Below are positions 46,557 through 55,881 of a stretch of DNA of 64,000 nt, piece after piece. Both the position numbers and the translations under genes were made by a program. The DNA comes from Colwellia sp. (GTDB taxonomy: Bacteria > Pseudomonadota > Gammaproteobacteria > Enterobacterales > Alteromonadaceae). Below the pieces are notes generated by a model. That model saw nothing but the letters and a program-made list of their open reading frames with translations. It did not search any database and was not told the origin of the DNA. The stretch covers positions 222,102 to 286,101 of the forward strand of contig NZ_JABSPA010000001.1 of NCBI RefSeq assembly GCF_013214175.1, read 5' to 3'. Positions within the stretch are counted from its first letter, which is position 1. Each line of letters opens with the position of its first letter.

Positions 46557-47223
46557 AATTTTACTTATTGATGATGAAGAGAAAATTCATCAATTTATTT
46601 CTATATCTTTAACAGCTGAAGGGTTTGAATATTTAGGTTGCAGAGATGCGAGTTCCGGCCTGGAATGTTTTCAGAATGATAAACCCAACCTCATTATATT
46701 GGACTTAGGTTTACCGGATATTGATGGTAGCGCGGTGTTAGCAATGATAAGAAAAATAGGCAATATACCTATTTTAGTGTTAACAGCTAGAGAGCAATCA
46801 GCAGAAAAAGTAAAACTGCTCAATGCGGGGGCAAATGATTACTTAAGTAAACCTTTTGAAATAAAAGAGTTAATTGCCAGAATAAAAGTTTTATTAAGAG
46901 ACATTCAATATGAGCCTATCCCGGCAGAATTGCACTTTGAAAACTTAATCATTAGAACCTTTGAACCAATGGTTTTTATTAAAAACACTTCAATACACTT
47001 AACAAAAAAAGAGCATCAATTATTGCTGTTGCTGGCAATTAATCCCGGGGTATTAATTTCTCAAAAGAAAATACTGGTTGCTATTTGGGGAGAATTCCAC
47101 AGTGGCGATAGTCACTATTTACGGGTTTTAATTACGCATTTAAGAAAAAAGCTTAAAGATGATGCCGAAGATCCTATCTACATTAAAACAGAGCCAGGCA
47201 TAGGTTACCGTTTTATTTGTTAA
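46543..47223 (+). CDS. KdpE-like response regulator (OmpR/PhoB family)
   Basis: 226 residues from the ATG at 46543, which overlaps the kinase stop by 14 bases. The receiver domain has the acidic pocket LLIDDEEK, phospho-Asp in LIILDLGLPDIDG (near residue 54), Thr in LVLTAREQ and Lys in NDYLSKPFEIKELIARI. The C-terminal winged helix includes HLTKKEHQLLLLLAINPG and SHYLRVLITHLRKKL, ending in EPGIGYRF as in KdpE. It probably controls the K+ uptake genes downstream and its own promoter. Confidence 0.92.
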   Translation: MNKPRILLIDDEEKIHQFISISLTAEGFEYLGCRDASSGLECFQNDKPNLIILDLGLPDIDGSAVLAMIRKIGNIPILVLTAREQSAEKVKLLNAGANDYLSKPFEIKELIARIKVLLRDIQYEPIPAELHFENLIIRTFEPMVFIKNTSIHLTKKEHQLLLLLAINPGVLISQKKILVAIWGEFHSGDSHYLRVLITHLRKKLKDDAEDPIYIKTEPGIGYRFIC

Positions 47224-47260
47224 TGTTAAATTTTTTATTATCCCATTTTGGAGACTAGTT

Positions 47261-47914
47261 ATGGCCCATTTCACAGTAATAGGCTTAGGCGTATTTGGTT
47301 TATCTGCTTGCTTAGAGCTAATTCACCTAGGACACACTGTTACCGGTATTGATAGTAACCCCAAGGTTGCCGATAAATATGTAGATAAACTCACTCAAAT
47401 AATTATTTGTGATTGTACCGATGAAAAAGTGCTTAGGGAAATAGGCCTTACCAATAGCGATACTGTGTTAGTAGCAATTGGTAAAGATATGCAATCAAGC
47501 ATACTTTGCACACTGTGTTTAAAAAATATAGGTGTTAAAGAAATATGGGTAAAGGCAAGCTCAATCCCTCATCATACTATTATTTCTAAACTCGGCGTTT
47601 CTCGTATTATCCACCCTGAAGAAGAAATGGGTATACGTGTAGCTCAAGCGCTAAATTATCCTATGGTTAATGATTATATTTCATTAGGAAATGATCTTTA
47701 TATTGTTGAAATAGATATTAAAGAAAACTTGCATGATTTTTATTTGGGCAAACTTTTAGCTGCAGAAAAAGACAAGATTAATCCGTTACTGGTAAAACGA
47801 GAAGGGCAGGTCATTAGCCAAGTCGATATGGAATTTCAGCTTAAAGTTAAAGATAAACTCATTTTATGTGGTAAACGTTCAACACTAGAAAATATAGCCC
47901 CGCGGTTAATTTAA
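47261..47914 (+). CDS. K+ uptake regulatory subunit, TrkA/KtrA-like RCK protein
   Basis: 217 residues: one RCK/TrkA-N Rossmann domain, starting FTVIGLGVFGLSACLELI with GxGxxG and the GIDSNPKVADKY strand, followed by a TrkA-C domain (about residues 135-217) ending VKDKLILCGKR. With a single RCK unit it resembles KtrA rather than the duplicated E. coli TrkA. It is followed 5 bases later by the membrane subunit, so the pair forms a complete Ktr-type system gated by nucleotide binding. Confidence 0.92.
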   Translation: MAHFTVIGLGVFGLSACLELIHLGHTVTGIDSNPKVADKYVDKLTQIIICDCTDEKVLREIGLTNSDTVLVAIGKDMQSSILCTLCLKNIGVKEIWVKASSIPHHTIISKLGVSRIIHPEEEMGIRVAQALNYPMVNDYISLGNDLYIVEIDIKENLHDFYLGKLLAAEKDKINPLLVKREGQVISQVDMEFQLKVKDKLILCGKRSTLENIAPRLI

Positions 47915-47919
47915 TCGAT

Positions 47920-49284
47920 ATGATGAAATGGCACCCCTCAAAAACCTTGATTGTAAGAAATAACAAGGTACATCAAAAAGTTAATGCTGCTCCGCCACTT
48001 ATTCTGGCCGGAAGCTTTATATGCTTAATTTTTATTGGCACGCTGCTTTTAATGTTGCCAATTTCGACAAACTTGCCAATCACTTGGGAACAAAGTCTGT
48101 TTACCGCTACATCAGCAGTTACTGTTACCGGTTTAGTTATTATTGATACGGGCACCTCGTTTACTCTATTTGGACAAACTATTATTGCCATACTTATACA
48201 GTGTGGAGGTATAGGGCTGATGACCTTTGCTGTTGTTACCCTTATTGCGCTTGGCGGGAAAATAGGTTTTTTACAGCAGGTTGTAGCCAAAGAAGCTTTT
48301 AATCAAACCGATGCCTCAACAATACTGAGCGTTGCTAAATCAGTTCTGTTGTTTTCACTGATAATAGAAATGATAGGTTTTGTGATTTTATCCATCTATT
48401 GGAGTAATGAACTTGGCTGGGCTGATAGTCTTTTTCATGGTTTTTTTTATACCGTTAGCGCATTTAACAATGCAGGCTTTGCTTTATCACCGCAAAGCCT
48501 GTCCAAATACGTTAGTGATCCCGTGGTGAATTTTACCATTAGTGCGCTACTTATTTCAGGAGGCTTGGGTTTCACAGTCTGGAGAGAAGCTATAAAGTCA
48601 AAATCGTGGGATAAACTAAGCCCTTATAGTAAGACCATGATATTAGCTACCATTGTCATTAATTTAGTTGCCTTTATCGTTATTTATTGTATCGAATATA
48701 ATAACCCTAACACGCTACAACCTCTTTCAGAATCAGGTAAGTTATTAGCCTCTTGGTTTCAAGCGGTAACTACAAGAACGGCGGGCTTTAATACTTTACC
48801 AATAGAGCAGCTAGAGGATGCTAGCACTGCGCTAATGTTACTACTCATGTTTATTGGCGGAGGCTCTTTAAGTACCGCTAGTGGCATTAAAGTGGTAACT
48901 TTCATTGTACTGATTTTAGCAACGTATAGTTATTTAAGAAGAGATAAAACCATAACTATATATAAGCGAGAAGTATCCCGAGAAACGGTTACCAAGGCAC
49001 TTGCCTTAACTATGATCTCTATTGCCGCAACCTGTATTGCTATATTTTTTCTGTTATTAACTGAGGATGCGCCATTTATTGATATTGTCTTTGAAGCTAT
49101 TTCTGCACTGGGTACCGTTGGCCTTTCTCGAGGTTTAACGTCTTCTTTATCCGGGCCTGGTGAATTTATTATTATCACGCTTATGTTTATTGGCAGGTTA
49201 GGCCCGTTAACATTAGCTTACTTTTTAGCAAGTCCTAGAATTAAGCGCTTAAGATATCCCGAAACACAGATAACAATAGGTTAG
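47920..49284 (+). CDS. K+ uptake membrane subunit, KtrB/TrkH-like
   Basis: 454 residues. The four pore loops with their filter glycines can be read: SAVTVTGLVI, SAFNNAGFALS, TTRTAGFNTLP and SALGTVGLSRG, each flanked by two helices as in TrkH/KtrB (M1-P-M2 fourfold). The mid-pore glycine/serine-rich gating loop GGGSLSTASGIKV is present. Its short length and its KtrA-like partner favour KtrB (often Na+-dependent). It closes the kinase-regulator-KtrA-KtrB operon; a strong hairpin follows the stop. Confidence 0.93.
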   Translation: MMKWHPSKTLIVRNNKVHQKVNAAPPLILAGSFICLIFIGTLLLMLPISTNLPITWEQSLFTATSAVTVTGLVIIDTGTSFTLFGQTIIAILIQCGGIGLMTFAVVTLIALGGKIGFLQQVVAKEAFNQTDASTILSVAKSVLLFSLIIEMIGFVILSIYWSNELGWADSLFHGFFYTVSAFNNAGFALSPQSLSKYVSDPVVNFTISALLISGGLGFTVWREAIKSKSWDKLSPYSKTMILATIVINLVAFIVIYCIEYNNPNTLQPLSESGKLLASWFQAVTTRTAGFNTLPIEQLEDASTALMLLLMFIGGGSLSTASGIKVVTFIVLILATYSYLRRDKTITIYKREVSRETVTKALALTMISIAATCIAIFFLLLTEDAPFIDIVFEAISALGTVGLSRGLTSSLSGPGEFIIITLMFIGRLGPLTLAYFLASPRIKRLRYPETQITIG

Positions 49285-49287
49285 CTT

Positions 49288-49328
49288 TATCCATATATTC
49301 CACTTGTCCAAGTTGAAATATATGGATA
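49288..49328. other. Strong inverted repeat after the K+ uptake operon
   Basis: TATCCATATATT pairs with AATATATGGATA over 12 bases, and ACTTG/CAAGT extends the stem inside. There is no T tract, so it is either an atypical 3' end or a protein-binding palindrome. Confidence 0.6.
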
Positions 49329-49589
49329 CAGCTACAAGAATACTGACAAGAACAGGGCGAGGATAATAGTTAATCGTGTTGTCGGTGCATTGGGCTAAGA
49401 CTTAACTAAGTCGTGCTAGCCGAACGTTCATGACTTTGCTAGTGATAATTTATCTTGTCAGAAAAAAACACATTGAGGTTAACTGCTCTGACTGTTTGAA
49501 TTTTAATATGGTTGATGTTGAGTTAAATCCAGGTAGAGCATGCTAAAAGGGGAAGGGTAACGCCAAATTTCTACTTTAAACCTCAAGTT
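49329..49589. other. Intergenic region after the K+ uptake operon
   Basis: With the hairpin this gap is about 305 bases. I see no gene, no T-tract terminator and no known operator. Confidence 0.4.
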
Positions 49590-50510
49590 TTAAACCTTAA
49601 ACGTATCCACTATCGCCTGTTCCACTATGCCTTTTAACCATCGATGTGCCATGTTTTGGTCTGCTTTTTTGGGCCAAACTAAGTAAAAATCTACCGCTTT
49701 GGTCGCAAAAGGTGGCTCAAGTACTTGCAGGTTAAATTTATCAACATATTGTTGAATTAACTTACGCGGAGCAATAGCTAAAACATCGCTTTGTTCAACC
49801 ACCATCATCATGCTGGTTAATGATTCATATTCACTATGCATCTTTCGCGGCTGTGCTAAGCGCTCAATACTCAAGGTATCTACCATAGATAAATTACTGC
49901 GGCGCATTTTTAGAAAAGCGTGTTTCTCATTAAAATACTGCTCAAGGGTAATGTTGCTATTTACCCTTGGATGACCACGTCTAGCGATACAGCACACTTC
50001 ATCTGTTAAGATCTTTTGATAGTTCAAGGACTGACTACTTGGCGGATAAATGTCGATTGCCAAATCAACTTGACCAAGCATAAATTCATCAAGTAATGTT
50101 TCTTCGTTGTTAGGCGGTTCTCGAAATATAATTTGCGGTTGAGTATCTTGAGTTAATGTCGATATTGCTGGTTGTAGCGTAAGGTTGAAAAGGTCATTGG
50201 CGTAAACGTAAAATTTTCGCTGACTTGTTTGTGCTGAAAATTCATCAAAGCCTGACACTAGTTGTTCTACAGCAGTAAGATGCGGCGTTAATTGTTGATA
50301 GAGTTGTTGGCTAAAGGCGGTTAGCTTTATTCCTCTACCCGCTCTTACAAATAGCTCTTCGGCAATATTACCCTTAAGACGATTAACCGCATTACTGACT
50401 GATGATTGAGTAAGGTCAAGCTCTTCAGCGGCCTTAGTGAATGACTCTGTTCGACAAACAGCCATAAAAATACGTAATAAGTTTAAATCAAAATGTTTAC
50501 TGTGCGCCAT
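49590..50510 (-). CDS. LysR-family transcriptional regulator
   Basis: About 306 residues. The N-terminal winged helix-turn-helix reads FTKAAEELDLTQSSVSNAVNRLK (two blocks, residues about 20-42), followed by a linker helix and a type 2 periplasmic-binding-like effector domain. GGAG lies seven bases before the ATG at 50510; an ATG at 50516 also fits the frame. It is divergent from the alkylsulfatase gene, the usual LysR layout, and therefore a candidate regulator of it; the effector is unknown. Confidence 0.92.
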   Translation of the reverse strand: MAHSKHFDLNLLRIFMAVCRTESFTKAAEELDLTQSSVSNAVNRLKGNIAEELFVRAGRGIKLTAFSQQLYQQLTPHLTAVEQLVSGFDEFSAQTSQRKFYVYANDLFNLTLQPAISTLTQDTQPQIIFREPPNNEETLLDEFMLGQVDLAIDIYPPSSQSLNYQKILTDEVCCIARRGHPRVNSNITLEQYFNEKHAFLKMRRSNLSMVDTLSIERLAQPRKMHSEYESLTSMMMVVEQSDVLAIAPRKLIQQYVDKFNLQVLEPPFATKAVDFYLVWPKKADQNMAHRWLKGIVEQAIVDTFKV

Positions 50511-50677
50511 AGCCATACTCCATTCATTTGACTCTATTCATTCACATTGTAAATAGTACAAGCCTATTATCCGCTATTTGTTGATAGATACAAGTTGATT
50601 AAACTGATTACAGATTCAAACGAGGTGTTGTAACCCTCATCACAACTTATTCTATTTTAACGATAAAGGTTAACATT

Positions 50678-52714
50678 ATGAAAAAAACAGCATTAGCATT
50701 AATTATCGCAGCCTTCTCAATTTCGGCGTTTTCAGCCGATCATAACCATGCACATTTAAGTAAGATTGGAGATAACGGTGGTAAAAATGCCACTAATGCA
50801 ACTATCGAATACAATAATGAATTTGCTAAAACCCTGAACTTTAAAGATGTACGTGCCTTTGAAAATAATAATCGTGGTTTAATTGCTGAATTTGACCAAG
50901 CAACAGGTGACATTATTCGCAATAGCTTTAATTTTATTAATGCCGATGTAGCGAATGCAGACAATGCCCCTGATTCAGTCAACCCTTCATTATGGCGTCA
51001 AGCGGTGTTAAACCAAGCCGCAACTGGTTTGTACGAAGTGGTACCGGGAAAAGTTTACCAAGTACGTGGTGCGGACTTAGCGTCAATCTCATTTATCCGT
51101 AGTGATAATGGTTGGATTGTTTATGATGTGCTACTTACCAAAGAGGCGGCAGCACAATCGCTGAAGTTCTTCCAAGAAAATGTACCAGAAGCAGGTAAGT
51201 TACCCATTGTCGCAATGATTTATTCTCATTCTCATGCAGATCACTTTGGCGGCTCTCGCGCTATTAAAGATGCTTTCCCGAATGTGAAAGTATACGGCTC
51301 AAAAAATATCACTAAAGAGATTGTTGATGAAAATGTTTTAGCGGGTAACGCTATGTCACGTCGTGCAGCATATCAATATGGCGCAACGTTAAATCGCCAT
51401 GAACACGGTATTGTTGATGCTGCGCTTTCAAAAGGTTTATCGAAAGGTGAAATTACCTATGTTCAACCTGATTATGAATTAAATCATAAGGAAGAGATTG
51501 AAACATTGGTTCTTGATGGTTTAGAAATGAAGTTTATGGATGCATCTGGTACCGAAGCTGAGTCTGAAATGGTTACCTATATTCCAAGTCTTAATGCACT
51601 GTGGGCAGGTGAGCTAACCTATCAAGGTATGCATAATGTTTATACCTTACGTGGCGCTAAAGTACGTGACTCTTTAAAATGGTCTAAAAAAATTAACGAA
51701 ATGTTAGTGACTTGGGGGGCGAAAACAGAGGTATTGTTTGCCTCGCATTCAGCACCTATTTGGGGAACTGAAGAAATAGGCGCTTACTTAAAAATGCAAC
51801 GTGATGCTTATGGTTTCACCCATAACCAAACACTACGTTTAGCCAACAATGGTTATGTTATGCAAGATTTGGGTGACAAAATCTACGAAGTAATGCCGAC
51901 AAGTATTCAGCAAAGCTGGCATACCAATGGTTATCACGGCTCATATTCACATAACTCTCGTGCAGTTTACAATATGTACCTAGGTTACTTTGATATGAAT
52001 CCAGCTAATTTAAACCCGCTACCAATAAAAGCAGAGTCAGCAAAATTTGTTGAATATATGGGCGGTAGCAAGTTGGTACTAGAAAAAGCACACGCTGATT
52101 ATGCTAAAGGTGAATACCGTTTTGTCGCAACAGCGTTAAACAAAGTTATTCAAGTTGAGCCAAATAATGCTGCAGCACGTAAATTATTAGCAGACTCTTA
52201 TGAGCAACTTGGTTATCAAGCTGAAAGTGCTGGCTGGAGAAATACTTACCTTACCGGTGCGCAAGAGTTACGTGTTGGTACTTTACCGGGTAATCCAAAA
52301 ACAGCCTCAGCAGATGTATTAGCTGAAATGACCATTGAAAATTTATTGGATTTTATGGCAGTACGAGTCGATTCGGTAAAAGCACAACACACACCGTTTA
52401 CCTTAAATGTTGTGTTACCTGATACGAAAGAAGTGTTTTTTGTTGAAATGTCTAACGGTAACTTAAGTAACATCAAGGTAGATAAAACGTTAGTAGCGGA
52501 TGCAACCTTGTATATTAACCGTAGCGATGTCACTAAAACCATCTTAAAACAAACGACATTAAAAGCGCTTTTTTCCAGTAAAAAAGCAGGCCTAGAAGGT
52601 CAGCAAGACGTGTTAAACAAATTACTCAGTGCCTTGGTTGAATTTGATGAAATCTTTGAAATTGTACCGCGCCCTGAAAAAGGACAAGAAGTAGATGCTC
52701 AGCTATACCACTAG
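50678..52714 (+). CDS. Secreted alkylsulfatase, metallo-beta-lactamase fold (SdsA1-like)
   Basis: 678 residues with a Sec signal peptide ending at AFSADH. It hydrolyses primary alkyl sulfates to alcohol and sulfate in characterised relatives. The dinuclear zinc site motif reads MIYSHSHADHFGGSRAI (near residue 185), with further ligands in ALWAGELTYQGMHNVYTL and FASHSAPIWG. The dimerisation domain follows (YGFTHNQTLRL, YHGSYSHNSRAVYNMYLGYF), and the last 130 residues form an SCP2-like lipid-binding domain. The length and domain order match SdsA1/BDS1. It is expressed from the region shared with the LysR gene and ends at a bidirectional terminator. Confidence 0.93.
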   Translation: MKKTALALIIAAFSISAFSADHNHAHLSKIGDNGGKNATNATIEYNNEFAKTLNFKDVRAFENNNRGLIAEFDQATGDIIRNSFNFINADVANADNAPDSVNPSLWRQAVLNQAATGLYEVVPGKVYQVRGADLASISFIRSDNGWIVYDVLLTKEAAAQSLKFFQENVPEAGKLPIVAMIYSHSHADHFGGSRAIKDAFPNVKVYGSKNITKEIVDENVLAGNAMSRRAAYQYGATLNRHEHGIVDAALSKGLSKGEITYVQPDYELNHKEEIETLVLDGLEMKFMDASGTEAESEMVTYIPSLNALWAGELTYQGMHNVYTLRGAKVRDSLKWSKKINEMLVTWGAKTEVLFASHSAPIWGTEEIGAYLKMQRDAYGFTHNQTLRLANNGYVMQDLGDKIYEVMPTSIQQSWHTNGYHGSYSHNSRAVYNMYLGYFDMNPANLNPLPIKAESAKFVEYMGGSKLVLEKAHADYAKGEYRFVATALNKVIQVEPNNAAARKLLADSYEQLGYQAESAGWRNTYLTGAQELRVGTLPGNPKTASADVLAEMTIENLLDFMAVRVDSVKAQHTPFTLNVVLPDTKEVFFVEMSNGNLSNIKVDKTLVADATLYINRSDVTKTILKQTTLKALFSSKKAGLEGQQDVLNKLLSALVEFDEIFEIVPRPEKGQEVDAQLYH

Positions 52715-52792
52715 AGCTATACCTTTAGGGAAGAGCTAGTACAGTAAAAGCATCGAAAGCTGATCATCACATATAGCAATTGTTAAGCTATA

Positions 52793-52818
52793 AAAAAGCC
52801 AGCTTATGCTGGCTTTTT
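52793..52818. terminator. Bidirectional terminator between the alkylsulfatase and TonB-receptor genes
   Basis: AAAAGCCAGC, loop TTAT, GCTGGCTTTT, with A and T tracts on the two sides. Confidence 0.9.
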
Positions 52819-52929
52819 CTATTCATCAGTATTGAGAAATTCACTCTTAATTATTCACTATTCATAGCGTAACCAACTTTACGGAGCATAACTAAGCTGG
52901 AATTAACTCAACTGGATTAACTCAAAAGC

Positions 52930-55110
52930 CTAGAAATCGTAACGCATTGAAACAGAGAAGCCACGACCCGCTTCAGTAACATCGGATAAAGTCGAAATAT
53001 CTTTGTGGCCAGCGCCGTTTAGATATCTTACGTATTCTTTATCGGTAATGTTAGTTATCGCTAAGTTAACTCTAAATTCATCGCTTACTTGGTAGCTAGT
53101 TAAGAAATCAACCGTGCCATAACCAGCAACTTCTGCATTACCTTCATTCACTTTTTCCATACGAGTCGCCCAGTTAACAATTAATTCAGCAAATAAATCA
53201 TCAACTTCATAACTAACTCCGGTAATGCCTGAAAGTGGCGAGATACTAGTTAGGTAATCACCGGTTTCATCATCTTTACCGTCCTGATAAGCGGCATTGG
53301 CAAATACTGAGAAGCTATCATTTAAGTGATAACGTACCGATGCTTCAATACCTTTAAGCGTCACGGAGTCAATATTTTGGTATTGATAAACAAGTACTTG
53401 TGCTTCTTGGCCAGTGTATGGATTAATACTGGTTTCAATATCAATTAACTCCGTAGATAAGAAGTTATCATACTTACTGTAATAAATTGCCGTTGAAAAG
53501 AAGAAATCACCGGTATGGCCACGTAAACCAATTTCAAAGTTATCACTTTCTTCTGGTGCTAAATCATCACTAGGGACAATTTTATAACCATACATTGAGT
53601 TATCATGTTCAATGTAAGCTAAGTCATAAGCGGGAACTTTAAAACCTTGGCCATATTGGGCAAAACCGGCAATGGTATCGGTAAATTTATACAAGCCGCC
53701 AATGCTTAATGACACATGGTTTTCATCAAAATCAGTAAAAGTCGTACCATCTTCTTTTAGAGCACCATTAGCATCCATTTCATACATATCAAAACGAGCT
53801 CCTGGGGTAATTAAAAGGCTGCCATCTAACAAAGAAATTTCGTCATTTAAGAAAAAACCAGCGCGAAAAACATCAGTTTCTGGGAATTTATCAGTTTCTT
53901 TTGGGTAACCTGGCTTAGGTGTACCTTCTACTGAGTACAGTTTCACTTCTGTACGACTAGAAGTTGATTGTTCAACATCTAAACCATAACCAATAGTGTG
54001 AGTTTCATTAAGTGCTAAACTTGCATTTGATAAGAAGCCGACAGTCTCTTGTTTATAAACCGAGGTTTTCCACATATCGCGAAGTTCTGCTGGCGAGTGC
54101 GGGTTGGCAGCAATATCTATCTGACCATATTCAACATCTTCTTGCTCACTGCTATTTACATATAGCGAGACATTGAGCATGTCATAAACGGCAGTTGCTG
54201 ACTCACTATGAAAGCGCAATTGAAAGGACTGGTTATCTTTTTCACTTTCACTGTTTTCATCAACAATGTTATAACCGTCAAGGTTTCTAAAGTAACCTAA
54301 TAGACCGTAAGCAACATCACCAGCAACGTCTTGATTCCAAATATCAGCAGTAAAGCTAAGGTAAGTGTCTTCATTGAAGTTGTATTTTGCTTTGTAGAAA
54401 ATACTCGTTGATTCAATGTCTAATGAAGGTTTAGTACCTGCATAGTTTTGTGTCTCTTCACCACTGCGATAGTTCAAGTTAAGTACTTGCTCGAAATCAT
54501 CGGTTGCTAGGGCAAAAGTGGTACCAATGTGGCTTTGTTTACCGTCATCGGTATAACCTGCCTTAACATTACCAGCAAAGGTTTCACCCTCTTCAAGGTA
54601 ATCACTAGCATCTTTAGTGGTGAAAACCACAATACCACCTAAGGCATCAGAGCCGTAAAGTGAAGATGATGCACCTTTAGCGACTTCTACTTGCTTTAAA
54701 GTCTCGGTTTCAATGAAGCCACGGCCAACAATGTCATTTAAACCATTAGCGCCATAACCTTCGTTCATGCGCATGCCGTCTTTGATCATCAAGACACGAT
54801 CGCCGCCCATACCACGGACGATAATATTTTGCGCGCCACCTGTACTGCCAGTTACTTGCACACTTGGATCATATTTAAATAACTGGTTCATATCAGTAAC
54901 CAGTTGTCTTTCAATGTCTTGCTCAGTAATTACCGAGATACTACCAGCAACATCCTTTAGCGGCTTTTCTGTTTTAGTTCCACTAATAACAATTCTTTCA
55001 AAGTCACTATGAACAGTGTCATAGATATTACCTTCAGCATAACTTGATGGTGCAAAAAAAATGGCTGTTGAAATGGCGGTGGCTAGCAGGGCGCGCTTGG
55101 GCATAAACAT
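52930..55110 (-). CDS. TonB-dependent outer-membrane receptor, haem/haemoglobin-type (HmuR-like)
   Basis: 726 residues with a Sec signal (cleavage near SSYAEG). The plug domain has VISGTKTEKPLKDV (TonB-box region), IIVRGMGGDRVLMIKDGMR and VEVAKGASSSLYGSDALGGI. A 22-strand barrel follows and ends VSMRYDF with a terminal Phe. The regions FAQYGQGFKVPAYDLAY and SDDLAPEESDNFEIGLRG are placed like the FRAP and NPNL boxes of haem receptors, though both are diverged. AGGAA precedes the ATG. It is divergent from ExbB-like, DUF2149 and CobN-like genes across a Fur-like site. Haem as ligand is inferred; a cobalamin-like corrinoid or another tetrapyrrole is possible. Confidence 0.88.
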   Translation of the reverse strand: MFMPKRALLATAISTAIFFAPSSYAEGNIYDTVHSDFERIVISGTKTEKPLKDVAGSISVITEQDIERQLVTDMNQLFKYDPSVQVTGSTGGAQNIIVRGMGGDRVLMIKDGMRMNEGYGANGLNDIVGRGFIETETLKQVEVAKGASSSLYGSDALGGIVVFTTKDASDYLEEGETFAGNVKAGYTDDGKQSHIGTTFALATDDFEQVLNLNYRSGEETQNYAGTKPSLDIESTSIFYKAKYNFNEDTYLSFTADIWNQDVAGDVAYGLLGYFRNLDGYNIVDENSESEKDNQSFQLRFHSESATAVYDMLNVSLYVNSSEQEDVEYGQIDIAANPHSPAELRDMWKTSVYKQETVGFLSNASLALNETHTIGYGLDVEQSTSSRTEVKLYSVEGTPKPGYPKETDKFPETDVFRAGFFLNDEISLLDGSLLITPGARFDMYEMDANGALKEDGTTFTDFDENHVSLSIGGLYKFTDTIAGFAQYGQGFKVPAYDLAYIEHDNSMYGYKIVPSDDLAPEESDNFEIGLRGHTGDFFFSTAIYYSKYDNFLSTELIDIETSINPYTGQEAQVLVYQYQNIDSVTLKGIEASVRYHLNDSFSVFANAAYQDGKDDETGDYLTSISPLSGITGVSYEVDDLFAELIVNWATRMEKVNEGNAEVAGYGTVDFLTSYQVSDEFRVNLAITNITDKEYVRYLNGAGHKDISTLSDVTEAGRGFSVSMRYDF

Positions 55111-55260
55111 GGTGTATTCCTAATAAGTATGCTTACCAAGTGTGTTAGTGCATGTTAACTAATAGAAAATTGTTACTTGCTACAACAGTTTGGTAATCAA
55201 TGGGGTTGTTATTAATTTATGGCGAGTACCATACAGATCATAAACGTAAATGTAAATCTA

Positions 55261-55279
55261 AATGGGAATAATTACTATT
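55261..55279. promoter_or_regulatory. Fur-box-like site in divergent promoter
   Basis: AATGGGAATAATTACTATT agrees with the Fur consensus AATGATAATNATTATCATT at 14 of 18 defined positions. It lies between the receptor gene (minus) and the ExbB-like gene (plus), so it could control both by iron. Confidence 0.5.
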
Positions 55280-55341
55280 TGAATTAAGGTTGCAGGAGTT
55301 GTACAATTGTTTAGCTTAAATTTTAGGAGAGACTTAGCACA

Positions 55342-55881
55342 GTGAATATTCAATCTTTAGAAGTTACCATGGCGCAAACATCAGAATTTTTGATGACGCC
55401 AGTTATTATTTTAATTTGTTCGTTAGTGGTTTATGCCATTTATGCCCTGGGAAGATTTTTCTCACAGTATTTAGTTAGAAAGCAAAATAAGTTGGCTTAT
55501 GTTCGCCAGATTTCCCAAGCAGACTTGCCGAAGGTGACCACACATAATGGTTACCCTATCCATAACTACTTTATTAATAATCCCCAAGCCAGTGAAGATG
55601 AATTAGAAGTGGTGGCGCTAAAGCAATTAGAAAATTTGCGCATAGTGACGCGAATTGCACCCATGCTAGGTTTGATTGCCACCATGATCCCGATGGGACC
55701 AGCACTGCAGGCATTAGCCGATGGTAATATCCAAGGTATTAGTGAAAGTTTGATTATTGCCTTTGCTGCCGTTATTTGGGGCATGGTTATTTCATCGCTA
55801 ACGTTTTGGCCTGCATCGGTGAAAAAACGCTGGTGTGCCGTTGAATTAATTAACATTCGAAAAATTAAAGGCAACGCATAA
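55342..55881 (+). CDS. MotA/TolQ/ExbB-family proton-channel protein (HmuU-like)
   Basis: 179 residues with three predicted helices: one near the N-terminus (FLMTPVIILICSLVVYAIYA) and a pair in the conserved channel region, APMLGLIATMIPMGPALQAL and IIAFAAVIWGMVISSLTFW. This is the MotA/TolQ/ExbB pattern, whose members pair with an ExbD-type protein to pass protons and do mechanical work. GTG start with AGGAGA upstream; an ATG at 55369 is an alternative. The stop overlaps the next start (TAATG), so it is coupled to the DUF2149 protein. Confidence 0.88.
   Translation: MNIQSLEVTMAQTSEFLMTPVIILICSLVVYAIYALGRFFSQYLVRKQNKLAYVRQISQADLPKVTTHNGYPIHNYFINNPQASEDELEVVALKQLENLRIVTRIAPMLGLIATMIPMGPALQALADGNIQGISESLIIAFAAVIWGMVISSLTFWPASVKKRWCAVELINIRKIKGNA

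Noticed and set aside
45513-47223. Expected kdpFABC operon beside the KdpDE-like pair
   Set aside because: The neighbouring genes have RCK and TrkH/KtrB features; no P-type ATPase is encoded in the window.
55111-55341. Cobalamin riboswitch upstream of the receptor/CobN-like genes
   Set aside because: No B12-box-like conserved stretch or long structured leader can be identified on either strand; a Fur-like site fits better.
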